In this document: piece by piece, positions 47,265 to 58,680 of the stretch
Layout: every line of letters starts with the position of its first letter
Numbering within the stretch: position 1 is the stretch's first letter
NCBI RefSeq assembly: GCF_002127325.2
Contig: NC_035435.2
Coordinates: forward strand, 111,706,517-111,770,516
From: Helianthus annuus
Taxonomy: Eukaryota; Streptophyta; Magnoliopsida; Asterales; Asteraceae
Direction of reading: 5' to 3'
DNA length: 64,000 nucleotides
Program-made: the position numbers and the translations under genes
Notes under the pieces: generated by a model
The model's database searches: none
Seen by the model: only the letters and a program-made list of their open reading frames with translations
What the model was told of the DNA's origin: nothing

Positions 47265-48487
47265 TGATGTGCGTGTAGTGTAATATAATTTTGATGTATA
47301 TTTAAGCCCTTTTTTACACTTTTAGCCAAGTTTTAAATTTATAAAACACGATATTCACTAACACTAAACACACATATGGGCAAGTGCACCCATCGTGGAC
47401 GTAGTATAGTGTTGGTAAGATACCGAGGTCGTCCAACGACACAAGAGCTTTTAATACCGGTTTATCCTCAACGTCTAATCAAATCAAAAAGTGAGAAAAA
47501 TGTTTTAAACTAAGAAAAATAAAAACTAACTAAATGCTTAAAATAAAAATAAAATAAAAACAGATAGACAAGATGAATCACTTGGATCCGACACGTGTAT
47601 TAGTATAACCTTTGATTATTTTCGCACTTTTGCACTTGTTTAAGAGATTATCTTAGTTATTGTAGTAGGCCCCTCTTTTGAAGGCGACGTTACCCTCAAC
47701 CCAGTAGTTTGAGTCAGCAAGGATACAATCCTAAAGGGTCGGATTATTGAAAGATAATGAATTAAGTTATTAATGCAAATTGTGGTAGGCCCCGCTTTTG
47801 GCGGTGACGTTACCCTCGGCTAAGTAGTCTGAGTCAGCAGGGATACAGTCCTAAATAGCCGGGTTATAGTATTAATAGTAGTTAACTTATGAGGGGGTCA
47901 AAGAGTTTGGATCCCCGCCATCCAATACCTATGGGCATTGAAGGAGATCCTACTAAATTTGACCCAGGTCCCAAGCAGGACCTCTAAACGCTGAACAAGG
48001 GCAAGACCCTTACCAAACCGTTCCCTTAACCCCCGACCAGGTAGCCAACATACCTCCATATAGACCGTGGCGATATGAATGGTGAAAATCTTTTATTTTA
48101 TATAGACAGTAAAATAATGCCAAGACACCACGGACAAACGATAAGGAAAGATCACCTTCAACATAAGTAACTAGTTATTAAAGTCATTAATACAAAACCA
48201 AATAAAAAGTGCAAAAGATTAAAAATAAAAAGTATTATACTAAACACTTGTCTTCACCAAGTGATGTAAGAGACTTAGGCAAACATGGCCTTGATTGTCA
48301 AGAACTCTTACGATCAATCTTGGATCCCGAGACGACTCACACACTCTACGATGGACAATGGATGATGGTGGTGGATGATGGTGTTATGGTGGTGGTGGGT
48401 GGTGGATGAAGTGTGAGAGAGGTGGTGTGCCAAGGGATGAGAGAGAATGAAGCCAAGCTCCTCTATTTATAGGCTGAACAGAAGGCT

Positions 48488-48692
48488 GGACACGGCCCCG
48501 TGCCCGTCTGACATTCTCTCACTTCATTAATTGTAATTGCGAATTACAATTAATGCGCCTGCTGTACTTTCACCACGCCCCCGTGCTCGCTGGACACGGC
48601 CCCGTGGTGGGCAATGGAAGCTTCTACTGGTTTGTCGTTTCTGCTGCTTCCTGGGCACGCCCCCGTGTTCGCTGGACACGGGGCGTGTTCAG
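48488..48692. repeat. CACGGCCCCGTG cassettes in the element G 3' LTR
   Basis: Three cassettes: 48488-48503 (single unit), 48571-48610 (dimer) and 48651-48692 (dimer). The single unit corresponds to a dimer in the 5' LTR. Confidence 0.9.
48526..48554. repeat. 13-bp-arm hairpin in the element G LTR
   Basis: Arms ATTAATTGTAATT and AATTACAATTAAT surround GCG; the same hairpin is intact in the other LTR at 58742-58770. It lies in U3, between palindrome cassettes. Confidence 0.9.
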
Positions 48693-48936
48693 ACTCTGTT
48701 TCTTCTCCTTTGCCTTGGGAGGTGCCGTTGAGGGTCCGGGCAGTCCACTTTTGTTCCTTTTCTTGTATTTATGGTAGAATTAGTTGTCTTTTTGCTTCTT
48801 TTGTGATTTTGAGCTCATTTCATCCTGAAAATACAAAAGGAAGATAAAAACACTCTTTTTCCAACATTAGTACTTAAAAAGGGTTAGTTTTATGCCTTAA
48901 TTGATGTGATTTATATGTTGCATTTTACACACATCA

Positions 48937-48954
48937 AATACCCCCACACTTGAA
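48937..48954 (-). other. Element G polypurine tract
   Basis: The minus strand reads CAAGTGTGGGGGTATT against the LTR. A second, internal copy with TTGAGGACAATG upstream lies at 50204-50242. Confidence 0.8.
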
Positions 48955-50828
48955 CTTTTGCTTGTCCTCAAGCAAAACTCTTTAAATGTGGCTTACACTC
49001 CCAAATGGAATAGGTAGAAGAGAAGTTTTTTAGCTTGTCCTAGAGTGTCGGGAATCCAAGGTTTTTATAGGTTTTATTTTTATTTATTTACAATCCTATT
49101 CGTTATGATTTATTTTGAACGTTTCATAAGATGAATTACTTATTTGGGCATAGCATGCCTTATTAAAATTCCATTTATATACAAGTTCACATACCTCACG
49201 GGAGATCACTCAACACTCGGCCGAAGGTGTATATTTTAGTGAATCACTCGAGAGCGGCACGGAACTTACGTCTTCCATAGGCTTGCCAAGCAATCAATCC
49301 TCCTCCTTTTTAACTTTTTACCTTTGTAAATATCAAGAGGACTTTTGGGGTGAAGGGTTAGGCTTGGGTTAAAGGTGGGTGGTTGGTTAGTGGTTAGTAA
49401 AAAAGGGCGAAAATCGTAACAAGCGTCGGTTTTCGTGAAGTACCTTGTTTTTAGTGACTTTTTATTTTGAAGTATTTCTCCAAACAAGCTTTTATAGCTT
49501 TTGTTTGTTTTTGACTTCATCATCAATTTTTTTTTTAATCGTCACATAAAAAGGTGAGTTTACGAAAAAGCGGGCTTGTTACTAAAATAAAGGGTGAAAA
49601 AAATAAAAAGGTTTTTGGTGGGTAAAAAGGGTTTTGGGGTAATGAAATGAAAGGTTTAGGCTCAAAGGGGCTATCTAGGGGGATTTTGGGTAGGTAAAAA
49701 AAATGAAAAATAATGGTTTTGAAAAAAATGGTTAGTCCTAATGCCTCCATCATTTACTTACTTGGGTTTAAGTTGGTAAGGACCGGGAATGTATCGTCGT
49801 GGCAAGTTCTAGATTTATAAGGACCGAGCGGCTATTCACACAAGAAACGAAAAATGAGCATTTAATCTAAATATGTGTATTTTTATGCTCAATAAAGGCT
49901 CAAAACTCACTTTTGTGGGAATGGGTTTTTAATGTGACCAAGCATATATAATCGAATTTTTAACTAGACTTGTTATACCGTTTCATAATTTTCTTATGTT
50001 GGTTCTTTTTTTTATCACGACGCTATCGGTTGTAAACTTGTAAAAATATAACCTTTTTAGAACTTGTTATTCCCAACTTAAACTAAGACAAGTAAATAAA
50101 AAAATGAAAAAGTTTTTGAAAAAATTTGGGGTGTTTAGCGGTTCCAATAGAGTTTTGTGTAAGGCTTGTGTTTAGGATTTTGCAAAATTTCAAGGTTTTT
50201 AGCATCCCCCCACACTTAAATTACACATTGTCCTCAATGTGTCCAAAAATAATGTTTTTGGTTGATTAGAATGTGTAAAAGTGGATTTAAAAGCAAAGGT
50301 TTATGTTACTGGCAGTCTGGACACGGCCCCGTGCCCATTGGACACGACCCCGTGGTGAACTGCCAGTAACGATAACTTACAGAAGGTGAACACGGGGGCG
50401 TGTCGGCTGGACACGACCTCGTGTCTGGCAAAAAATTGCAGGTCAGTAGCCAAACAGCAGATCTGGGAGATGAACACGGGGGCGTGTCGGCTGGACACGT
50501 CCCCGTGTGGACAGTCTGTTAGCCTGAAAAATAGGTTTTGTCTCCCGGTTTCTCCATCATGGGGCTGCAAGTGCTAATGTTTAGCACTCTAACCCTTGCA
50601 TTGCACCTGTTTAAACACTAAATACCAACCAAACAAGCACAAACCATCCTAAATTACCATCGTCAAGCATCATCCAAACACAAAGTAAAAATAAAACAAA
50701 GATAAAAAGTAGTTAGAGAAAGTAAATTGTTCGACAAATGGCACGCAGGCCATGAATTGTTTGATAGATAGAAGGGCACTTAAACCTGTGGGCTCATCAC
50801 CAACCAGCCCCTTGTTCCTCCAAGCCTC
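48955..50828 (-). other. Element G 3' untranslated region
   Basis: No supported gene. It holds the internal PPT-like copy (50204-50242) and three dimeric CACGGCCCCGTG-type cassettes at 50318-50514. Confidence 0.7.
50318..50514. repeat. CACGGCCCCGTG cassettes in the element G 3' UTR
   Basis: Dimers at 50318-50356, 50388-50428 and 50473-50511. In two of them the first unit has the inverted form CACGGGGGCGTG. Confidence 0.9.
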
Positions 50829-51986
50829 CTACTCCATGTCTTCATCACTACCATCACCTCCACCCCCGTGCCTCGCCATGTACTCCCGGATGTTACCGAT
50901 ATCATCTTGTATATCGTTAATGTTGCGTTCGATAGCTCCAACCCGGTGGTGTGTGTTGTTGGCAAGATTGTAGGTGTTCCTTGTGCACATGAGGTTTTCC
51001 TGCAAAAGATCATGTAAACTTTGAAAGTTAGGAAAACCACCTCCTTGAGAGGAGGATTGGCCCGCATTGCCTTGGGGTGGATACTGAAAATGGGGATGTG
51101 GTGCATGAAGAACTAGAGCCTCTTGCGGGTTCCATGCATAGCCTTGCGTTCTCTGAAAGCTCACCGTCCCGTCCTCCGCTTCGTAAAGCAAGTTCATGGA
51201 TCGGCAAATGTGATAATCGACCCGTCCCGACCATGGACTCCTTTCGAAGGACCTTGGGATATTCGTGAAGTGCTTGAAAAGACGGTACACCCATCCTCCG
51301 AAGAAGATCGGTGTAGGAGCATGAGCAAGGCGGTTTAGGTGCATGTTTCGCAGTAGGAGGTACGGAACATCTAGAGGCTTCTGGTTGTGGATGCAGTGAA
51401 GGACAACCAAATCTTTCAACCCAACAACGCCACTACTGTTGTGGCATTGGTTCAGCGAGTACGATAGGAGCCTGTGGATGTATCGGTATAGCGGGTCCCT
51501 CAGTTTGGTACTTTTGGTGCTGCTCGGGTTGTAGATTCCTTCACCTATTTGAGCCCATGCGGCTTGGCGTTCAGTTGCATCCAAGTCTCGTAATCCCCCT
51601 GTATTCTCTTCATTCCCCGCTTCCTCTTCACTATATAGCCCAATGATGGCTCCAAACTGTGCCATGGAGGTTCTAAACGTGGTCCCTCCACATCGAAATT
51701 CGACCGCCTCATGGTCAAACGGTTCGCGCCTCGAGTTGAAAATGAAGGTGCTGTAGAACTCCATCGTGCATTGATGTACCGACCGTAGTCGGGTGGTCAA
51801 TGCGACATGCAGTGGACCCCTCACAATGTTGTTGAAGCGGTCAAGTTGGTTCACCATGGTTAGCAAATCAGTACACGCCCGCCTTGGGTACTCTTCCGGT
51901 CTTGTTTGTAGACCCTCGTACCGTGCCCTAGCGTCCAGTTCATTTGCGTTAAACCTTGTGAATTTCGACATCTGAAAAGAATACAT
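50829..51986 (-). CDS. Element G third ORF: Athila ORF1-family-like protein in the env position
   Basis: A 385-codon open frame 760 bp downstream of integrase. The first Met is used here; Met-6 (MSKFTRF) is an equally good start. Residues about 20-110 (RRACTDLLTMVNQLDRF, STFIFNSRRE, FGAIIGLY) and LHCIHNQKPLDVPYLLLRNM resemble the plant Athila ORF1 family, whose function is unknown. The C-terminal 60 residues look coiled-coil (VGAIERNINDIQDDIGNIRE) followed by Gly/Asp. There is no signal peptide or membrane span, so an envelope role is not supported. The name rests on resemblance only. Confidence 0.65.
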   Translation of the reverse strand: MYSFQMSKFTRFNANELDARARYEGLQTRPEEYPRRACTDLLTMVNQLDRFNNIVRGPLHVALTTRLRSVHQCTMEFYSTFIFNSRREPFDHEAVEFRCGGTTFRTSMAQFGAIIGLYSEEEAGNEENTGGLRDLDATERQAAWAQIGEGIYNPSSTKSTKLRDPLYRYIHRLLSYSLNQCHNSSGVVGLKDLVVLHCIHNQKPLDVPYLLLRNMHLNRLAHAPTPIFFGGWVYRLFKHFTNIPRSFERSPWSGRVDYHICRSMNLLYEAEDGTVSFQRTQGYAWNPQEALVLHAPHPHFQYPPQGNAGQSSSQGGGFPNFQSLHDLLQENLMCTRNTYNLANNTHHRVGAIERNINDIQDDIGNIREYMARHGGGGDGSDEDME

Positions 51987-52745
51987 AAAAAGTTAGTACG
52001 AAACAAGGAAAATCAGAGTGAAACTGCAAACAGTGGGCTGGACACGGCCCCGTGTTCAGCGGACACGGCCCCGTGTCCAGGCGTCTGTAACCCAAAAATT
52101 CCATTTTTCGTCCCGGTTTCGAAAACCTGAAAATTTTTTGCCCAATAGTAGCGGTTTCCCCCGAAAATGAAACCCTAAGTGTCATTTTTCCCAAAACAAA
52201 CCGCTTACCCTTTCAATTTCGTGTTTTTTGGTTCAAGAACAAGGGTTTGGGGTTTTATTTGGAAATCGGACAAATCTATCAACAATACATGCTTATTTAC
52301 TTTCTACTACTCTAATCTAAACTACTACTAACAAATTTCATCAAAAATTTTGAGTTCGATCCGGATGAACATGAAGAACCCTAGATTTTTCCCCAATTTT
52401 TGATGTTTTAACTACATGCAAGTAACTAATCTAACTACTAATGAAGATAGAATCATACCTTGACGTTGTTAGATTCGGTGGTGACGTAGAAAAACTGCAG
52501 AAAATCGCCTCAAACCAGAGAGTTTTCGGCTAAACGGGGCGTGTGGAATGGTGTAACTGATAGGAAAAGAGGGTTTTATCCCGACAGTCGCCTCGACACG
52601 GCCCCGTGTCCAGCGGACACGGCCCCGTGCCGAGCAAAGTTTTTTTTTTTATGTGCTCGTGTGCATGCCCCTTATTTCCGAAAAATGGTTAGACGATTTA
52701 CCGGTTTTTAAACGTACACTTACCTGTAACATGTCGGGTACGAGT
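51987..52745 (-). other. Element G spacer between pol and the third ORF
   Basis: Non-coding, with two dimeric cassettes at 52037-52080 and 52593-52635. It may act as leader of a subgenomic or spliced mRNA for the third ORF; that is inference. Confidence 0.6.
52037..52635. repeat. CACGGCCCCGTG cassettes in the element G pol/ORF3 spacer
   Basis: Two dimers, 52037-52080 and 52593-52635. In both, units are about 20 bp apart and joined by CAGCGGA. Confidence 0.9.
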
Positions 52746-55700
52746 TTATTCGTTAACCGTCTGAAGTGAGATCTCCTCTTCCTCATCCTCAATGGATCCT
52801 CGGTAGAGTTTCAGCCGTTGGCCATTGACTTTAAATGGTGTCCCATTTCGAGTTTTAATTTCTACTGCACCGTGTGGAAAAACATGGGTGACGGAAAAAG
52901 GTCCTGACCACCTAGATTTTAACTTACCAGGAAATAATCGAAGTCGTGAATTAAACAATAGAACTTGGTCTCCAACCCGAAATTCATTAGATTTAATATA
53001 TTTATCATGCAAATTTTTCATTCTTTCTTTATAAATTTCGGAGTTAGAATATGCATAATTCATAAGTTCGTCTAATTCGTTTATTTGACAAAATCGATTT
53101 TTACCGGCATTTTCCAAATCTAAGTTTACGTTTTTTATTGCCCAGTAGGCTTTGTGAGCTATTTCTACTGGCAAGTGACAACTTTTTCCATAGACGAGTT
53201 TATATGGGGTTGTGCCTATAGTGGTTTTATATGCAGTTCGAAAAGCCCATAAAGCGTCGTCTAATTTGTCGGCCCATTCTTTTTTATTTATTCCTACGGT
53301 TTTTTCAAGTATTCGTTTTAAACCTCGATTAGTCACTTCGGCTTGCCCATTTGTTTGAGGATGATATGCCGTTGAGACCCGGTGATAGACCCCATACCTT
53401 GTTAATATTTTTTCGAGTTGATGATTGCAAAAATGGGTACCTCTATCACTTATCAAAGCCTTTGGTGTCCCGAAACGAGAGAACAACTTTTTCAGAAATT
53501 TTACCACTACTCTTCCATCATTTGTTGGAAGAGCCTCGGCCTCTGCCCATTTAGACAAGTAATCGACTGCCACAAGTATATATTTGTTTCCCTTTGAAGG
53601 TGGGAAAGGTCCCATGAAATCGAGTCCCCACACATCAAAGATTTCACAGACGAGAATGCCATTTTGAGGCATTTCGTTTTTGGAAGAAATATTACCTGAT
53701 CTTTGGCAGGCATCACATGTCTTTACAAGGTTTTGTGCATCCTTGTAAATGGTCGGCCAGTAAAATCCTGAATCAAATACCTTTCGTGCGGTACTTGCGG
53801 CACCATGATGTCCTCCGTATGGACCTTCATGACAATGATGGAGAATTCTTCGTGCTTCATTACCATAGACACACCTTCGGATGAGCTGGTCGGCACACAT
53901 TTTGAAAAGATAGGGGTTTTCCCAAAAGTAATGCTTTACATCAGCAAAGAATTTTTTTCTTTGATGATGTGGCCATCCTTTGGTGACTATACCGCTAGCT
54001 AAGAAATTAGCGTAGTCGGCATACCATGGTTCTTGTCTACTTTCCATCATTTCCAAGGATTCCGTGGGAAATTTCTCGTTGATTTGCTCGTCTCTGGTTG
54101 TCTCCAAAGCTGGGTCTTCTAAGCGTGAGAGATGATCTGCAGCAGTGTTTTCTGCTCCTCTTTTGTCCTTGATTTCAATGTCGAATTCTTGGAGGAGTAG
54201 AATCCATCTTATCAAACGGGGTTTTGCGTCTTGCTTCTTGAAGAGGTACCTGATGGCTGCATGGTCTGTATAGACTATTGTTTTAGAAAGAACAAGATAA
54301 GAACGAAATTTATCAAAAGCAAATACCACCGCTAGTAATTCTTTTTCTGTAGTTGTATAATTTTCTTGCGCATCATTAAGAGTTTTACTAGCATAATAAA
54401 TTGGGTGGAAATGTTTTTCTTTTCTTTGTCCCAAGACTGCTCCAACAGCGAAGTCACTTGCATCGCACATGATTTCGAAAGGAAATTTCCAATCTGGCGC
54501 TATCATGATAGGTGCATTGACTAGCATTTCCTTGAGGGTTAGAAATGCTTGATTGCATTCCTTGTCAAAGATGAAGGGTGCATCTTTTTCAAGTAATTTT
54601 GTTAGAGGCCTTGAAATTTTTGAAAAGTCTTTGATAAACCTTCTATAAAATCCGGCATGTCCTAGGAAACTTCTGATTGCTCGCACGGAGGATGGAGGAG
54701 GTAATCGAGAAATAGTCTCTATTTTTGCTCGATCAACTTCCATTCCTTCGCTTGAGATTTTGTGACCGAGTACTATTCCCTCTGTTACCATGAAATGGCA
54801 TTTTTCCCAGTTAAGGGCGAGGTTAGTTTCCTCACATCGGGATAGCATTCGTTCAAGATTATCGAGGCATTGGTCATATGAGTCTCCAAAGATGGAAAAG
54901 TCATCCATGAAGACTTCCATTGTCTTTTCGATCATATCATGGAAAATGGCGACCATACAATGTTGGAATGTTGCAGGCGCATTACATAGACCGAATGGCA
55001 TGCGTCGATATGCAAAAGTTCCGTAGGGACATGTGAAAGTTGTTTTCTCTTGGTCTTCTGGTGCTATCGGTATTTGAAAGTAACCTGAAAAACCATCTAA
55101 GAAACAATAAAATTTATGACCGGATAATCTTTCTAACATTGGATCAATGAAGGGCAAAGGAAAGTGGTCTTTCCTAGTCGCTTCATTTAATCGCCTATAA
55201 TCTATACAGACTCTCCATCCTGTGACGGTTCTCGTTGGTATTAATTCATTTTTCTCGCTAGTTATTACCGTCATACCTCCTTTCTTTGGGACTACTTGAA
55301 CGGGACTTACCCACGGGCTATCGGAGATAGGGTAGATTAGTCCGGCGTCGAGTAGTTTGATGACTTCATTCTTAACCACTTCTTGAACATTGGGGTTCAC
55401 TCTTCGTTGTGGTTGAATTACCGTCTTGTAGTCATCATTCATTAAAATTTTGTGCGTGCACATGGAAGGGCTTATTCCTTTAATATCTGCAAGCTTCCAA
55501 GCGATCGCGTTTTTGTGTTTTTTAAGTAGGTTAACTAATTTCTCTTTTTCTATATTACTTAATTTAGATGAAATAATTACGGGTAAACTACCTTCTTTGC
55601 CTAGAAAAGCATATTCCAAACCTTTAGGAAGTTCTTTGAGCTTAATGGGTGGGTCTTTAGAAGACACCTTATTTTGTGGCTCATCTATATCAAGAACCTT

Positions 55701-55817
55701 AAAGGTTTGTTCTATGGCTATCTCTTCCTCGACAAAGTGGTCCTCTTCGTTGGTTGTATCGGGTGGTTCAGCTTCATCTTCAATTAGGGGGTCATTGTTG
55801 CCAAAAGGATATTTCAT
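52746..55817 (-). CDS. Element G pol: Ty3/gypsy reverse transcriptase, RNase H and integrase
   Basis: A 1023-codon open frame. Reverse transcriptase spans about 140-330, with [37 protein letters not shown] and catalytic FMDD at about 303-306. RNase H has CDASD near 451 and TDHAA. The integrase zinc domain is [12 protein letters not shown]...CDACQ (about 660-705). The DDE core shows GLDFMGPF (Asp near 733), SDRG (about 791) and GQAEV (Glu near 828). A C-terminal GPF-like segment ([12 protein letters not shown]) follows. All catalytic residues I can check are present. The frame is in phase with the upstream protease-region ORF but separated from it by one TAA at 55857-55859. Integrase precedes the third ORF in Athila order. 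Confidence 0.93.
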   Translation of the reverse strand: MKYPFGNNDPLIEDEAEPPDTTNEEDHFVEEEIAIEQTFKVLDIDEPQNKVSSKDPPIKLKELPKGLEYAFLGKEGSLPVIISSKLSNIEKEKLVNLLKKHKNAIAWKLADIKGISPSMCTHKILMNDDYKTVIQPQRRVNPNVQEVVKNEVIKLLDAGLIYPISDSPWVSPVQVVPKKGGMTVITSEKNELIPTRTVTGWRVCIDYRRLNEATRKDHFPLPFIDPMLERLSGHKFYCFLDGFSGYFQIPIAPEDQEKTTFTCPYGTFAYRRMPFGLCNAPATFQHCMVAIFHDMIEKTMEVFMDDFSIFGDSYDQCLDNLERMLSRCEETNLALNWEKCHFMVTEGIVLGHKISSEGMEVDRAKIETISRLPPPSSVRAIRSFLGHAGFYRRFIKDFSKISRPLTKLLEKDAPFIFDKECNQAFLTLKEMLVNAPIMIAPDWKFPFEIMCDASDFAVGAVLGQRKEKHFHPIYYASKTLNDAQENYTTTEKELLAVVFAFDKFRSYLVLSKTIVYTDHAAIRYLFKKQDAKPRLIRWILLLQEFDIEIKDKRGAENTAADHLSRLEDPALETTRDEQINEKFPTESLEMMESRQEPWYADYANFLASGIVTKGWPHHQRKKFFADVKHYFWENPYLFKMCADQLIRRCVYGNEARRILHHCHEGPYGGHHGAASTARKVFDSGFYWPTIYKDAQNLVKTCDACQRSGNISSKNEMPQNGILVCEIFDVWGLDFMGPFPPSKGNKYILVAVDYLSKWAEAEALPTNDGRVVVKFLKKLFSRFGTPKALISDRGTHFCNHQLEKILTRYGVYHRVSTAYHPQTNGQAEVTNRGLKRILEKTVGINKKEWADKLDDALWAFRTAYKTTIGTTPYKLVYGKSCHLPVEIAHKAYWAIKNVNLDLENAGKNRFCQINELDELMNYAYSNSEIYKERMKNLHDKYIKSNEFRVGDQVLLFNSRLRLFPGKLKSRWSGPFSVTHVFPHGAVEIKTRNGTPFKVNGQRLKLYRGSIEDEEEEISLQTVNE

Positions 55818-55856
55818 TGAGCGCTCAAGATCTATGCTCCTTTTGAATGCCCCTAA

Positions 55857-57080
55857 TTAAAGAGGTAGATTGTTGAATTTCCGGTTTTTCAAAGCTCTAT
55901 GAGTTTGTACAAAAGGTTTTCCCAAGACTAAGGGGGCGTCATCTAGGATGACGAAGTCGGTTGGGATTACCATTTGATTTGTTTGAACCAAAACATCTTC
56001 AACTACACCGATTGATTTTATTACTTTCCGATTGGATAGAAAAATGGGTATTTGAAGTGGAGTAAAATCACTAACACTTAATTTTTCAAAAATGTAGTTA
56101 GGCATTATGTTAACACAAAGATCCTTATCGATGGTGATATTGCTAATAAATGAATTTTGAAAGAAACATGGAACCGGTGTAATGTTAATTTCAAAAGGAT
56201 CTTCTTTTATTAGCGAGGTTTGATCATTAGTTAACTTAACACTTACTAAGTCTTTGATTTTAGCACTAGTGTTTAACTCTTTTAAAAACTTAGCATGAGG
56301 GGTTATTAAACAATGATTTTCGAAAGTAGGTGACAAGAGAATAATTTCCTCAAAACTAGTCTCTTCTTGAATTTTAACATTATCGGACTCACCTTTTTCG
56401 TTGTTTAACTCATGTGTCGGTTTTTCACTTTCTTGTTCTTCCATTCTTACACTTTCAACTACCTCTACGTTATTATCAATTTTTAATTCTTCTCTTGCGC
56501 GGGATTCCTCTTCCCTTGCGCGAGATTCTTTTATATAACGTTCGATAGTTTTAAGTTTTTCCAATATCCTATTAGTTACTTCGGTGAGAGAAAAAAAATT
56601 TGGATCCTCAAAGCTTGAATCCGGTTGTTCGATCCTTGGTTCCTCGTAATACTCATATGAAGTAGATGGTTCACACCATTGTTCTTCATTGTAAGTATAT
56701 GATGGATAAGGGTCGAAACTTTGTTCTTCATAGTACTCATATGAGGTGGGTTGTTCACGCCATGGTTCCTCATAATAAGAGTATGAAGGTGGTGGCTCAT
56801 ACCTTGAATCTTCAAAGTATGAGTATGAAGGCTCATACCTTGGTTCATCAAAATATGAGTATGAGGGAGGAGGTTCATACCTTTGGTCTTCATAGGATGT
56901 GTATGAAGTTGATGGCTCGTACCTGGGCTCCTCATAATGGTTGTATGAATTGGATGGTTGATATGAAGTATTATATTGAACTGAGCGTGCGTTACGACAA
57001 TTAGTGCAATAATTACCCCTATAATCATCCTCATCATAGGTGTAGTTGTAACCTCTTGAGTATTGATCCATAAGAATCAC
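55857..57080 (-). CDS. Element G first ORF: Tyr-rich repeats plus retropepsin-like region, no gag domain
   Basis: A 407-codon frame, first ORF after the leader. Residues 1-40 have YCTNC. About 40-170 are repeats of the form EEPRYEP(P/S)xSYxYxE. A helical/acidic middle (ILEKLKTIERYIKESRAREE) follows. From about 255 a retropepsin-like region (VSVKLTNDQTSL, VMPTDFVILDD-like segment, LVLGKPFVQT) is seen. At the expected active site the sequence is IDKDLCVNIMP: the Asp is present but the usual DxGA(S) glycine and following residues are missing, so the protease looks inactive. No retrotransposon gag or CCHC domain is recognisable. It ends LPL-TAA directly before pol in the same frame. Confidence 0.7.
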   Translation of the reverse strand: MILMDQYSRGYNYTYDEDDYRGNYCTNCRNARSVQYNTSYQPSNSYNHYEEPRYEPSTSYTSYEDQRYEPPPSYSYFDEPRYEPSYSYFEDSRYEPPPSYSYYEEPWREQPTSYEYYEEQSFDPYPSYTYNEEQWCEPSTSYEYYEEPRIEQPDSSFEDPNFFSLTEVTNRILEKLKTIERYIKESRAREEESRAREELKIDNNVEVVESVRMEEQESEKPTHELNNEKGESDNVKIQEETSFEEIILLSPTFENHCLITPHAKFLKELNTSAKIKDLVSVKLTNDQTSLIKEDPFEINITPVPCFFQNSFISNITIDKDLCVNIMPNYIFEKLSVSDFTPLQIPIFLSNRKVIKSIGVVEDVLVQTNQMVIPTDFVILDDAPLVLGKPFVQTHRALKNRKFNNLPL

Positions 57081-57448
57081 TCAACAGATCACAACTGAGT
57101 CTCGGGACCAGAAAACAAAAATAAGACGGAAACAGAAGCTGGACACGGCCCCGTGTTGGGTGAACACGGCCCCGTGTTCAGGGTCTGTATCTGGGCGTTT
57201 TAATTAAAGTTACTGGTCACGTTGAGCACGGGGGCGTGTTCAGTGAGCACGGCCCCGTGTTCAGACTCTGTATCTGGGTATCTACTCTAAAAATATGCAG
57301 CACGGGGGCGTGTTCAGTGAGCACGGCCCCGTGTTCAGGCTACTGTAAATGCAAAACTAAACTAAAATGCAGAAAAATGCGCGCGTTTTAAAAAGGTTTT
57401 GAAAAACTGATTAGGCCGTCGATTTTAAGCTTTCTTAAAATCCTTGTG
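57081..57448 (-). other. Element G 5' leader with palindrome cassettes
   Basis: About 370 bp between primer site and first ORF. Dimeric cassettes lie at 57139-57181, 57224-57263 and 57299-57338, so most of the middle of the leader is iterated words. Confidence 0.85.
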
Positions 57449-57466
57449 TCCCCGGCAACGGCGCCA
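57449..57466 (-). other. Element G primer-binding site (tRNA-Asp type)
   Basis: The minus strand reads TGGCGCCGTTGCCGGGGA, 6 nt from the 5' LTR, identical to the site of element A. Confidence 0.92.
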
Positions 57467-58658
57467 AAAACTTGATGTGCGTGTAGTGTAATATAATTTT
57501 GATGTATATTTAAGCCCTTTTTTACACTTTTAGCCAAGTTTTAAATTTATAAAACACGATATTCACTAACACTAAACACACATATGGGCAAGTGCACCCA
57601 TCGTGGACGTAGTATAGTGTTGGTAAGATACCGAGGTCGTCCAAGGACACATGAGCTTTTAATACCGGTTTATCCTCAACGTCTAATCAAATCAAAAAGT
57701 GAGAAAAATGTTTTAAACTAAGAAAAATAAAAAGTAACTAAATGCTGAAAATAAAAATAAAATAAAAACAGATAGACAAGATGAATCACTTGGATCCGAC
57801 ACGTGTATTAGTATAACCTTTGATTATTTTCGCACTTTTGCACTTGTTTAAGAGATTATCTTAGTTATTGTAGTAGGCCCCTCTTTTGAAGGCGACGTTA
57901 CCCTCAACCCAGTAGTTTGAGTCAGCAAGGATACAATCCTAAAGGGTCGGATTATTGAAAGATAATGAATTAAGTTATTAATGCAAATTGTGGTAGGCCC
58001 CGCTTTTGGCAGTGACGTTACCCTCGGCTAAGTAGTCTGAGTCAGCAGGGATACAGTCCTAAATAGCCGGGTTATAGTATTAATAGTAGTTAACTTATGA
58101 GGGGGTCAAAGAGTTTGGATCCCCGCCATCCAATACCTATGGGCATTGAAGGAGATCCTACTAAATTTGACCCAGGTCCCAAGCAGGACCTCTAAACGCT
58201 AAACAAGGGCAAGACCCTTACCAAACCGTTCCCTTAACCCCCGACCAGGTAGCCAACATACCTCCATATAGACCGTGGCGATATGAATGGTGAAAATCTT
58301 TTATTTTATATAGACAGTAAAATAATGCCAAGACACCACGGACAAACGATAAGGAAAGATCACCTTCAACATAAGTAACTAGTTATTAAAGTCATTAATA
58401 CAAAACCAAATAAAAAGTGCAAAAGATTAAAAATAAAAAGTATTATACTAAACACTTGTCTTCACCAAGTGATGTAAGAGACTTAGGCAAACATGGCCTT
58501 GATTGTCAAGAACTCTTACGATCAATCTTGGATCCCGAGACGACTCACACACTCTACGATGGACAATGGATGATGGTGTTATGGTGGTGGTGGGTGGTGG
58601 ATGAAGTGTGAGAGAGGTGGTGTGCCAAGGGATGAGAGAGAATGAAGCGAAGCTCCTC

Positions 58659-58666
58659 TATTTATA
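58659..58666 (-). promoter_or_regulatory. Element G LTR TATA box
   Basis: TATAAATA on the minus strand. The first cassette starts 15 bp upstream (58681) and two more follow within 250 bp, so the palindromes occupy U3 directly behind the promoter. Confidence 0.65.
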
Positions 58667-58680
58667 GGCTGAACAGAAGG

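Larger units (their letters stand above)
47265..48936 (-). repeat. Element G 3' LTR (left copy)
   Basis: It contains an internal tandem duplication of about 118 bp (GTAGGCCCCTCTTTT near 47672, GTAGGCCCCGCTTTT near 47790), minus-strand TATAAATA at 48464-48471, a hairpin at 48526-48554 and three palindrome cassettes. The frames at 48537-48847 are translations of the cassettes. Confidence 0.93.

Noticed and set aside
48537..48847. Overlapping ORFs with GHAPVFAGHG repeats (also 58769-59093 and 50301-50577)
   Set aside because: Artefacts of the CACGGCCCCGTG cassettes in LTR and UTR sequence.
50829..51986. Calling the third ORF of G an envelope gene
   Set aside because: Its position fits, but there is no signal peptide, transmembrane segment or glycoprotein-like feature. 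Resemblance is to the Athila ORF1 family of unknown function.
57449..57466. tRNA-Asp-like sequence (also 19922-19939)
   Set aside because: Only the 18-nt 3' complement is present, beside an LTR; it is a primer-binding site, not a tRNA gene. The same applies to the iMet-type 12-13-mers.
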